From: Oscillospiraceae bacterium
GTDB lineage: Bacteria > Bacillota > Clostridia > Oscillospirales > Ruminococcaceae
Direction of reading: 5' to 3'
NCBI GenBank assembly: GCA_029005335.1
Contig: JAQXFT010000168.1
Location: forward strand, 1 to 8,504
Length of the DNA: 8,504 nt
Part shown: positions 1-5,758 of the stretch, piece by piece
Layout: each line of letters starts with the position of its first letter
How positions within the stretch are numbered: the stretch's first letter is position 1
Notes under the pieces: generated by a model
What the model saw: the letters and a program-made list of their open reading frames with translations, nothing else
What the model was told of the DNA's origin: nothing
The model's database searches: none
Program-made: the position numbers and the translations under genes

Positions 1-1
1 C

Positions 2-895
2 AAGTCAGTGCTTGAACAGCTTACAAAAATCAAAAAGGAAAACAAGGAGAAATTCGCTAAATACGTCAAGAATAAGAGCGATTTCAAAATCGATACTTCA
101 AGCATTTTTGATGTTCAGGTCAAGAGACTTCACGAATATAAGAGACAGCACCTCAATGTTATGAATATCCTTGCAGATTACAGCTATCTTCTTGCAAATC
201 CTGATGCTGATTTTGTACCAAAAACATATATTTTCGCAGCAAAGGCAGCTCCGGGATATTACCTTGCAAAGCAGATTATAAAGCTTATCTGGGCTATTTC
301 AGAGGAAATCAAGAAGAATCCGAAGATTTCCAAGAAGCTCTCTGTATATTTCCTTGAAAACTACTGCGTTACACTTTCCGAACTTCTTATGCCGGCTTCT
401 GAAATTTCCGAACAGATTTCTCTTGCAGGTACAGAGGCATCAGGTACAGGAAATATGAAGCTTATGCTTAACGGTGCAATTACTCTCGGTACTCTTGACG
501 GTGCTAATATCGAAATCGGTGAATCCGCAGGCTTTGACAATATCTTCATCTTTGGTATGAGAACCGAAGAAGTTAACAACCTCAAGGCAAGAGGATATAA
601 TCCTCAGGATTACTATAATAACAATCCTGTAATCAGAGACTGCATTGACAGAATGTACAACGGAATAAACGGCTGTAAATTCAATGATGTTGCAAACTCT
701 CTCAGAACTCAGGACCCGTATATGGTTCTTGCTGACTTTGATTCCTACAGAAGAATGCAGAAATTCAGCTCTGAAGTTTACAGAGATACTGAAAAGTGGG
801 CTAAGATGTCACTTAACAATATTGCCGGTGCAGGAATCTTCTCTGCAGACCGTGCAGTAAATGAGTATTCAGATAACATCTGGCATTTAAAGTAA
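2..895 (+). CDS. glgP: Glycogen/starch phosphorylase, C-terminal third (5' end outside window)
   Basis: Glycogen/maltodextrin phosphorylase (GT35) uses phosphate to remove terminal alpha-1,4 glucose units from cytoplasmic glycogen as glucose-1-phosphate. The frame is open from base 2, so the gene enters from the left; the GTG at 8 is only the first start-like codon in view. About 297 residues are visible, roughly the last third of a family usually near 800 residues. Diagnostic blocks are FDVQVKRLHEYKRQ (bases ~113-154) and EASGTGNMKLMLNGA followed by GTLDGANIEIGE. The lysine in GTGNMK, at bases 458-460, matches the lysine that binds pyridoxal phosphate in this family. The C-terminus (ADFDSYRRMQ through WHLK) looks complete and intact. 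A strong terminator follows the stop, and the next gene is a GH13 glucanase that could act on the same polymer. Identification is very secure; glycogen versus maltodextrin preference cannot be decided. Confidence 0.96.
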   Translation, partial: KSVLEQLTKIKKENKEKFAKYVKNKSDFKIDTSSIFDVQVKRLHEYKRQHLNVMNILADYSYLLANPDADFVPKTYIFAAKAAPGYYLAKQIIKLIWAISEEIKKNPKISKKLSVYFLENYCVTLSELLMPASEISEQISLAGTEASGTGNMKLMLNGAITLGTLDGANIEIGESAGFDNIFIFGMRTEEVNNLKARGYNPQDYYNNNPVIRDCIDRMYNGINGCKFNDVANSLRTQDPYMVLADFDSYRRMQKFSSEVYRDTEKWAKMSLNNIAGAGIFSADRAVNEYSDNIWHLK

Positions 896-916
896 AAATA
901 AATCTGACTTCACAAG

Positions 917-953
917 GGGGCGGGTGACAGGCGTTGCCCGTCCCGATTTTTTT
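917..953 (+). terminator. Rho-independent terminator between glgP and the GH13 gene
   Basis: A 12-bp stem pairs GGGGCGGGTGAC (917-928) with GTTGCCCGTCCC (933-944), allowing three G-T pairs, around the tetraloop AGGC. It is followed by GA and seven T (947-953). The T-run ends exactly one base before the AGGAGGA of the next gene, so no promoter fits between them. The downstream gene must be read through this terminator or start inside glgP. Confidence 0.9.
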
Positions 954-960
954 AGGAGGA
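954..960 (+). promoter_or_regulatory. Ribosome binding site that fixes the TTG start of the GH13 gene
   Basis: AGGAGGA lies six bases upstream of TTG at 967-969. The frame is also open upstream to a TTG at 934, but that codon lies within the terminator stem and has no ribosome binding site. No ATG is available near 967. The start is therefore placed at 967. Confidence 0.85.
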
Positions 961-966
961 ATTTTT

Positions 967-2865
967 TTGGATAAACCTATTTTTGACAGCTGGGATTCGG
1001 AATATAAAAATCCCTTCGGAGCTATTACACGTGAGAGCGAATGTCGTTTCAGAATAAGAATACCTAAGGACATTCATCTTGACTATCCGCCCGGAGTTAT
1101 TCTTTTCAGAAACGGATTCAAGGAACGTTTTCTCAATATGACTAAAATCTGTGAGGAAAAGGATTGCAATGTGTATCAGGCATCTTTCTATGCGAGATAC
1201 TCCGGAGCTCATTATTATTATTTTTCCTATACAAGTCACGGCACAAGGCACTATATCAAGAAAACTGACGGACATCTCGGAAATATCGATAACGGCGACC
1301 TCTTTCAGCTTACTGTATATGCACCGTTCTATGAAACTCCCGATTTTCTCAAGGGCGGTATAATGTATCAGATTTTCCCAGACCGTTTCTGCAAAAGCGG
1401 TAAGGAACACGAAAATATTCCGTATGGCAGGGTTCTCCGTGATGACTGGGGCGGAACACCTTATTATAAGCCTGATGAAAGAGGTCATGTATGGAACAAT
1501 GACTATTTCGGCGGAGATTTGGAGGGCATACGTTCAAAGCTTGACTATTTAAGCGATTTGGGAGTTACCTGCATATATCTTAATCCGATTTTTGAATCCC
1601 ATGAAAATCACAGATACAATACGGCTAACTATATGAAAATCGACCCTCTGCTCGGTACTGAAGAAGATTTCAGAAATCTCTGCGAAGATGCAAAGAGCCG
1701 TGGAATATCGGTAATTCTCGACGGAGTATTCTCTCATACAGGTGCGGACAGTATCTATTTCAACAAGTTTAAAAGATATGATACAGTTGGTGCATACAAT
1801 TCAAAGGACAGCGAATATTATGACTGGTATACTTTCTATAACTATCCCAATGAGTATGAAGCATGGTGGGGAATTGATACACTTCCGAATGTTCATGAAA
1901 TGAATCCGAGCTATCTTGAATATATATGCGGTAAGAACGGAGTCCTTAATTACTGGCTTAATCTCGGTGCATCGGGCTGGAGACTTGATGTTGCCGATGA
2001 GCTTCCGGAAGATTTTATAATAAAGCTCCGTGAAACCGTTAAGAATAACGATAAGGAAAAAATCGTTATAGGAGAGGTATGGGAGGACGCTTCCAATAAG
2101 GAGGCATATGGAGTAAAAAGACTCTATCTCAACGGAAAACAGCTTGACTCCGTTATGAATTATCCGTTCAGAGAGGCTATTATAGGATATATCAAGGGCG
2201 GAGACCCGAAATGGTTTAAAAACAGCATTATGACTATACTTGAAAATTATCCTAAGTGTACTGTTGATGTGCTTATGAATTTCGTATCTACTCACGATAT
2301 TGAGAGAGCTATAAACAGATTCGCCGGCGAAAGCTGTGACGGAAAGAGTAAGGACTGGATGGCAGAACGTTATCTTAATGAATCAGAGTATGCTCAGGGA
2401 AAGAATATGCTTAAAGCCGCTATGGTTCTACAGTTCTTCCTCCCAGGAGTACCGAGTATATATTACGGCGATGAGGCAGGACTTCAGGGATATAAAGACC
2501 CCTTCAACAGAAGGTGCTATCCGTGGGGAAATGAAGATAAAGAGCTTATCGGATATACCAAGGAGATAGGCGGAATCAGAAGAAGTATTCCCGCATTTGT
2601 TGACGGAAAAATGAAGTTTATCTATAATGACAATGACATCATGATTTTTGAAAGATATACCGATTCAAGCCGTGCAGTCATATTTATGAACAGATACGGC
2701 AATGAAAGAACAGTTGAAAATCTTTCAGCTATGATAGAAAATTACAGTCAGCTTGAAGTCACAAGAGGAAACATCTCTGAAAATAAAGTTACTCTTGAAC
2801 CTTACGGTTATGCAGTAATGAGCTATACAGAACCGCAGACGGAAACAGAATCAGATATTGCTTAA
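967..2865 (+). CDS. Cytoplasmic GH13 alpha-glucanase (cyclomaltodextrinase/neopullulanase/amylopullulanase-like)
   Basis: GH13 alpha-glucoside hydrolase of 632 residues from the TTG at 967. No signal peptide is visible, so it should act in the cytoplasm on maltodextrins, cyclodextrins or glycogen branches. Residues 1 to about 125 form an N-terminal beta-rich domain like those of neopullulanase-type enzymes, followed by the (beta/alpha)8 barrel opening at MYQIFPDRF (133-141). Conserved regions are visible: region I DGVFSHTG (Asp252, His257), region II GWRLDVADE (nucleophile Asp341, bases 1987-1989), region III GEVWED (acid/base Glu370, bases 2074-2076) and region IV FVSTHDIER (His443, Asp444). 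All catalytic residues are present. A C-terminal beta domain follows from about residue 540, ending in an acidic tail (TEPQTETESDIA). It lies 71 bp after glgP and has its own terminator. Alpha-1,6 versus alpha-1,4 specificity cannot be fixed by eye, so no gene symbol is given. Confidence 0.93.
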   Translation: MDKPIFDSWDSEYKNPFGAITRESECRFRIRIPKDIHLDYPPGVILFRNGFKERFLNMTKICEEKDCNVYQASFYARYSGAHYYYFSYTSHGTRHYIKKTDGHLGNIDNGDLFQLTVYAPFYETPDFLKGGIMYQIFPDRFCKSGKEHENIPYGRVLRDDWGGTPYYKPDERGHVWNNDYFGGDLEGIRSKLDYLSDLGVTCIYLNPIFESHENHRYNTANYMKIDPLLGTEEDFRNLCEDAKSRGISVILDGVFSHTGADSIYFNKFKRYDTVGAYNSKDSEYYDWYTFYNYPNEYEAWWGIDTLPNVHEMNPSYLEYICGKNGVLNYWLNLGASGWRLDVADELPEDFIIKLRETVKNNDKEKIVIGEVWEDASNKEAYGVKRLYLNGKQLDSVMNYPFREAIIGYIKGGDPKWFKNSIMTILENYPKCTVDVLMNFVSTHDIERAINRFAGESCDGKSKDWMAERYLNESEYAQGKNMLKAAMVLQFFLPGVPSIYYGDEAGLQGYKDPFNRRCYPWGNEDKELIGYTKEIGGIRRSIPAFVDGKMKFIYNDNDIMIFERYTDSSRAVIFMNRYGNERTVENLSAMIENYSQLEVTRGNISENKVTLEPYGYAVMSYTEPQTETESDIA

Positions 2866-2871
2866 AACATT

Positions 2872-2908
2872 CGGGGCAGAATTTAAAAATTTCTGTCCCG
2901 ATTTTTTT
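2872..2908 (+). terminator. Rho-independent terminator after the GH13 gene
   Basis: A 10-bp stem pairs CGGGGCAGAA (2872-2881) with TTCTGTCCCG (2891-2900), with one G-T pair and an AT-rich nine-base loop. Seven T follow at 2902-2908. It starts seven bases after the stop codon. Its 3' arm and tail (GTCCCGATTTTTTT) have the same sequence as those of the glgP terminator. Confidence 0.92.
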
Positions 2909-2918
2909 GTATGCGGAA

Positions 2919-2950
2919 CGTAGAATTAACAAAATATCAGCAATTCTACG
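2919..2950 (+). promoter_or_regulatory. Perfect 9-bp inverted repeat, candidate operator of the XRE regulator
   Basis: CGTAGAATT at 2919-2927 is repeated inverted as AATTCTACG at 2942-2950, with a 14-base spacer. The arm centres are 23 bp apart, about two helical turns, so a dimer could bind both on one DNA face. The repeat lies between the upstream terminator and the -35 of the XRE gene. An autoregulatory operator is an inference. A stem-loop of no regulatory meaning is possible. Confidence 0.4.
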
Positions 2951-2959
2951 CTTTGTGGG

Positions 2960-2988
2960 TTTAAATTTCGGAATTTATGCTCTATAAT
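2960..2988 (+). promoter_or_regulatory. Sigma-A type promoter of the XRE gene
   Basis: A perfect -10 TATAAT sits at 2983-2988, with a weak -35 TTTAAA (4 of 6 matches) at 2960-2965 and a 17-bp spacer. The predicted start near 2995 leaves a leader of under 20 bases that begins at the AAAGGAGG site (2997-3004). The weak -35 and a nearby inverted repeat would suit regulated expression. Confidence 0.6.
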
Positions 2989-3012
2989 TAATTCAGAAAG
3001 GAGGAAATCAAG

Positions 3013-3621
3013 ATGAACCAGATTAAAACCGGAAAATTTATATCGGCTATGAGAAAAAGCAAGAATCTTACTCAGAGACAGTTAGCCGAAAAGCTTAATA
3101 TCAGCGACAAGACTGTTTCAAAGTGGGAGTGTGGCAACGGTATGCCGGAAGTATCTCTTATGCTTCCGTTATGCGAGATTCTTGAAATCAATGTCAATGA
3201 ACTGTTGTCGGGAGAAAAAATCGATGACGGAAACTATCACAGGAAAGCGGAGGAAAATATGATGAATCTTATCAAGGAAAAAGAAGAAAACAGAAAAAAG
3301 CTTATTATCTCATTTATAAATGCAATAATGGGTACAAGTATGCTTGTAGTTTGTATACTTGTTGCAGGATATACAGAAAATCTAAGCCCTGTTATAAAGG
3401 TACTGCTTATAATATTCGGAGTATTAATGATGATTCTCGGTTTATGTGTAGCTGTTGTACTTGACAGGGAAACAGGTACTTATGAATGTCCCGAATGTCA
3501 TGCAAAATTTACTCCGGATATGAAATCCTATATAATGGGAGTTCATACCCTTACAAAACGCAAGCTTAAATGTCCCGAATGCGGTAAAACAAAATACTGC
3601 AAACACATAATTTCAAAATAA
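3013..3621 (+). CDS. XRE-family regulator with two membrane helices and a C-terminal zinc ribbon
   Basis: A 202-residue protein with three visible parts. Residues 7-65 are a Cro/C1-type helix-turn-helix (KNLTQRQLAEKLNISDKTVS, then KWECG), typical of DNA-binding XRE regulators. A charged linker (about 70-96) leads to two hydrophobic helices, about 97-120 and 127-150. Residues 157-198 form a likely zinc ribbon, with CPEC at 159-162 and CPEC at 187-190, plus Cys196 and His198. Two membrane passes would place both the DNA-binding head and the ribbon in the cytoplasm, anchored to the membrane. The start is the ATG after AAAGGAGG with an eight-base gap. It has its own promoter, a terminator upstream, and a stop that overlaps the convergent gpr gene by nine bases. 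Target genes and signal are unknown; I recognise the architecture but not a named gene. Confidence 0.85.
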   Translation: MNQIKTGKFISAMRKSKNLTQRQLAEKLNISDKTVSKWECGNGMPEVSLMLPLCEILEINVNELLSGEKIDDGNYHRKAEENMMNLIKEKEENRKKLIISFINAIMGTSMLVVCILVAGYTENLSPVIKVLLIIFGVLMMILGLCVAVVLDRETGTYECPECHAKFTPDMKSYIMGVHTLTKRKLKCPECGKTKYCKHIISK

Positions 3622-4461
3622 TCCCTTTACATCATCAAGAGTAAGCTCAGGCTGTAATGCAAGATTTATTCCGTATGCAATAAGCTGTGATGCCCTTTCA
3701 GTGAGTCGGTCAATATCACGGGGAGTTACAATCATATTCGGAATACTTTTATCAGGCTCACACTTAGTCATACTGCTTACAATTGTATACATATCAACAA
3801 CAGTCGGAACTCCTATGGCTATAACGGGAATACCGAAAACTTTTTCTGAAATTTCTTTTCTTGAATTTGCAACACCGCTTCCGGGGGAGATTCCGCTGTC
3901 GGAAATCTGAATAGTAGTTCCGAGACGGCTTATATCCGAACACGCAAGGGCATCAACAGCAATAATTCCTGAAGGTTTAATTTCACTGCATACAGCTTTC
4001 AGAAGCTCAGCAGATTCTATTCCTGTCTGCCCCATAACGCCTCCGGCAAGAACGCTTACACGTCTTAAAGATGTCAGGAATGCCTCATCATCTGAGCTTA
4101 GCTCATCTCTGAGGTGACGTGTTGCGAGAATTTTGTTTGCCGTCTGAGGCCCTAAGGCATCCGGTGTAATATCATTGTTTCCAAGACCAGCTACAAGTAT
4201 ATCTCCTTTTGGAATAAGCTTTTCAAGCTCCTCTGAAAATTCAAGAATCATGTTATCATATCCGTCAGAAAACTTGCTGAGATTATCGCCCTCAAGCGTT
4301 ATATAAATTCCCTTGCCCTTTCCGGTTGATTCAATATAGCTGTCATCATCTATTGATATTTCTGTAATCCGGAATGCTTTTCCACGCTCCGACTGCCTTA
4401 TTCCTTTGGAAATTTCTTTATAATTAAAGCTTTCTACTGCTAAATCTGTCCGCCTGTTCAT
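3613..4461 (-). CDS. gpr: GPR endopeptidase, spore germination protease
   Basis: GPR is made in the developing spore as a zymogen. At germination it degrades the small acid-soluble proteins that coat spore DNA. The 282-residue product starts MNRRTDLAVE, matching the family's autoprocessing region. By comparison with the remembered Bacillus protein, cleavage before LAVE would leave a propeptide of only about six residues. Conserved blocks are VAGLGNNDITPDALGP, ATRHL, AGGVMGQTGIES, IIAVDALAC, TIQISDSGISPGSG and IPVIAIGVPTVVD. Asp101 (TPDALG) and Asp170 (AVDAL) fall where the two catalytic aspartates of family A25 are expected. GGAGG (4471-4475) lies nine bases before the ATG. The gene is divergent from rpsT, a neighbourhood I recall from other spore-forming Firmicutes, and converges on the XRE gene. 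Expression by the forespore sigma factor is expected, but I could not find a convincing sigma-G promoter. Confidence 0.95.
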   Translation of the reverse strand: MNRRTDLAVESFNYKEISKGIRQSERGKAFRITEISIDDDSYIESTGKGKGIYITLEGDNLSKFSDGYDNMILEFSEELEKLIPKGDILVAGLGNNDITPDALGPQTANKILATRHLRDELSSDDEAFLTSLRRVSVLAGGVMGQTGIESAELLKAVCSEIKPSGIIAVDALACSDISRLGTTIQISDSGISPGSGVANSRKEISEKVFGIPVIAIGVPTVVDMYTIVSSMTKCEPDKSIPNMIVTPRDIDRLTERASQLIAYGINLALQPELTLDDVKGLF

Positions 4462-4534
4462 AATAAAATTCCTCCGTTGTGCAAAATGACGAAAAATCTG
4501 AATTATTTTCTATATTATATTTTTATTTTGCCTA

Positions 4535-4563
4535 TTGCTTTTTTTTGATTTCAATGGTAAAAT
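4535..4563 (+). promoter_or_regulatory. Extended -10 promoter of rpsT
   Basis: TTGCTT (4535-4540) and TAAAAT (4558-4563) are 17 bp apart. TGG immediately before the -10 makes an extended -10 (TGnTAAAAT), which would compensate for the weak -35. The predicted start near 4570 gives a leader of about 100 nt before rpsT. Confidence 0.55.
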
Positions 4564-4582
4564 AATAATTAGTCTCAGTATA

Positions 4583-4635
4583 TGCGGATAAGTTAAATCC
4601 GCACACGTAAAAAGCAGTTTCGTGTCACTGCTTTT
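4583..4635 (+). promoter_or_regulatory. Structured 5' leader of rpsT, two hairpins
   Basis: Hairpin 1 pairs TGCGGAT (4583-4589) with ATCCGCA (4597-4603). Hairpin 2 pairs AAAAGCAGT (4610-4618) with ACTGCTTTT (4627-4635) around the loop TTCGTGTC. The loop bases CGTGT (4621-4625) are also complementary to ACACG (4603-4607), between the hairpins, so an alternative stem or a tight pseudoknot is possible. Ribosomal protein mRNAs often carry such leaders for feedback by their own product. This one matches no leader I recognise. The RBS AGGAGG (4656-4661) lies about 20 bases downstream. Confidence 0.5.
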
Positions 4636-4669
4636 GTATATATTATATGTATTTCAGGAGGAATTATAA

Positions 4670-4930
4670 ATGCCGAATATCAAATCTGCAAAGAAAAGAG
4701 TTAAAGTAAACAAAGTTAAGGCTGCTGTCAACAAGTCCAGAAAGTCAAATCTCAAAACAGTTATAAAGGCTGCTGATGCTGCTTGCGTTAACAATTCAGC
4801 AAATAAGGCTGAAGCTATAAAGGCTGCTATCAAGAAGGTTGACCAGGCTTGTGCAAAGGGTCTTATGCATAAGAATGCTGCTGCAAGAAAGAAGTCCCAG
4901 CTCGCTAAGAAGCTTAACGCTGCCGGCTGA
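4670..4930 (+). CDS. rpsT: 30S ribosomal protein S20 (bS20)
   Basis: Small, very basic, alanine- and lysine-rich protein of 86 residues that binds 16S rRNA and helps assemble the 30S subunit. The start MPNIKSAKKRVKVNK, the central AIKAAIKKVDQACAKG and the end HKNAAARKKSQLAKKLNA are typical of S20, and the length is normal. AGGAGG (4656-4661) lies eight bases before the ATG. The gene is a single transcription unit: its own extended -10 promoter and leader upstream, its own terminator 20 bases after the stop. It is divergent from gpr. Codon use is narrow and typical of a highly expressed gene (GCT for alanine, AAG/AAA for lysine). Confidence 0.97.
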   Translation: MPNIKSAKKRVKVNKVKAAVNKSRKSNLKTVIKAADAACVNNSANKAEAIKAAIKKVDQACAKGLMHKNAAARKKSQLAKKLNAAG

Positions 4931-4950
4931 TTTTAATATAAAGCTTTTCT

Positions 4951-4980
4951 CCCCGTAATCTGATTGCGGGGATTTTTTTT
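4951..4980 (+). terminator. Rho-independent terminator of rpsT
   Basis: An 8-bp stem pairs CCCCGTAA (4951-4958) with TTGCGGGG (4964-4971), with one G-T pair, around the loop TCTGA. Eight T follow at 4973-4980. Confidence 0.93.
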
Positions 4981-5047
4981 ATAATATACAAAAATATCCT
5001 GAATAATATGGTTAATATGTCAATACAGACAAATATTCTTCAACGAG

Positions 5048-5076
5048 TTGACTTTTTCAGAATGTTATAATATAAT
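5048..5076 (+). promoter_or_regulatory. Near-consensus sigma-A promoter of the TetR-RND operon
   Basis: TTGACT (5048-5053) and TATAAT (5071-5076) are exactly 17 bp apart, 11 of 12 bases matching consensus. An overlapping TATAAT at 5066-5071 is too close to this -35 to be used with it. A promoter this strong usually needs a repressor, which fits the palindrome just downstream. Confidence 0.88.
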
Positions 5077-5078
5077 TG

Positions 5079-5091
5079 TGACAGGGTGTCA
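5079..5091 (+). promoter_or_regulatory. Candidate TetR operator, TGACA-GGG-TGTCA
   Basis: A perfect 5-bp palindrome with a 3-bp centre begins two bases after the -10 and covers the predicted transcription start (about 5083). A bound repressor would block polymerase. The only regulator encoded by this operon is the TetR protein 27 bp downstream, so autoregulation is the simplest reading. Binding is an inference. Confidence 0.6.
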
Positions 5092-5102
5092 TATATTCGG
5101 AA

Positions 5103-5111
5103 AAAGGAGGA
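5103..5111 (+). promoter_or_regulatory. Ribosome binding site that fixes the TTG start of the TetR gene
   Basis: AAAGGAGGA ends six bases before TTG at 5118-5120. The first in-frame ATG is at 5160, has no comparable site, and would remove residues leading into the first helix of the DNA-binding domain. TTG at 5118 is preferred. Confidence 0.8.
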
Positions 5112-5117
5112 AATTTT

Positions 5118-5735
5118 TTGCCTACAAAATGCTTTTTTAATCTTCCGGAAGAAAAACAGATGAAAATTGTCGGTGCATCTATGTGTGAGCTTTCAAGAGT
5201 GCCGGCTGATAAAATATCAATAAACAAGATTATTAAGACAGCCGGAATTTCAAGGGGGAGCTTTTATCAGTATTTTGAAGATAAATCTGATTTGCTTGAT
5301 TATATACTTTCGGATTTTAAAAACATAATTCAAAAATGTTTCCGGAAAAATCTCGAAAAATATAACGGTAATTTATTTAAAATGACTGAGGCTGTATATG
5401 ATGAAATAATACTTCTCGGCAAAGATGAGCGTAATCTGAAAGTAATTAAAAATTTTCTGCTTGGAATGAAATTTACTAAAAATGAACGTATAAGCTTTAT
5501 GGAGCTTTTAGGTATAAAAGAAGGATTTATTGAGAATATGTTTTTGCCATATGTAGAAAAAAACAATTTCAGAGATTCTTCAAGAAAATTTATCAGAGCA
5601 ATAATTGAAATTATATGTCTGCTTATGAGACAGTCATTTACTGATATATTTTCCGATTATCAGAACAGAGATATTTATAAAAAAGACTTTTATATCCAGC
5701 TTGATATAATCAGGCATGGTGCAATAAAAGAATAA
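5118..5735 (+). CDS. TetR/AcrR-family transcriptional regulator, probable repressor of the RND operon
   Basis: A 205-residue all-helical regulator. The DNA-binding domain occupies about residues 11-63. Its helix-turn-helix is INKIIKTAGISRGSFYQYF (35-53), followed by the usual EDKSDLLDYIL. The remaining ~140 residues form the ligand-binding and dimer domain, which varies between family members, so the inducer cannot be predicted. It begins with TTG after AAAGGAGGA and lies 23 bp upstream of the RND gene in the same direction, so the two form an operon. A strong promoter with a palindrome at the start site precedes it. The expected role is repression of its own operon until an exported compound binds; this comes from gene arrangement and family habit. 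Regulation of other genes as well is possible. Confidence 0.9.
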   Translation: MPTKCFFNLPEEKQMKIVGASMCELSRVPADKISINKIIKTAGISRGSFYQYFEDKSDLLDYILSDFKNIIQKCFRKNLEKYNGNLFKMTEAVYDEIILLGKDERNLKVIKNFLLGMKFTKNERISFMELLGIKEGFIENMFLPYVEKNNFRDSSRKFIRAIIEIICLLMRQSFTDIFSDYQNRDIYKKDFYIQLDIIRHGAIKE

Positions 5736-5758
5736 AATTAACCAGAAGGAGATTTTTT

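Noticed and set aside
952..1488. Minus-strand ORFs under glgP, the GH13 gene and the RND gene (also 361-585, 813-1073, 1801-2295, 7024-7569), and plus-strand ORFs such as 1151-1363, 2336-2569 and 3701-3910
   Set aside because: They lie opposite or out of frame with well-supported genes, lack ribosome binding sites and show no recognisable domains.
4476..4534. Sigma-G or sigma-A promoter for gpr on the minus strand
   Set aside because: A TATAAT reads on the minus strand at 4519-4514, but nothing like a -35 lies 16-18 bp upstream, and no good match to the sigma-G consensus was found. A forespore promoter is expected but I could not place it.
4610..4640. Terminator in the rpsT leader
   Set aside because: The 9-bp hairpin is followed by TTTTGTATAT rather than a true T-run and has few GC pairs. 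I keep it as a leader structure only.
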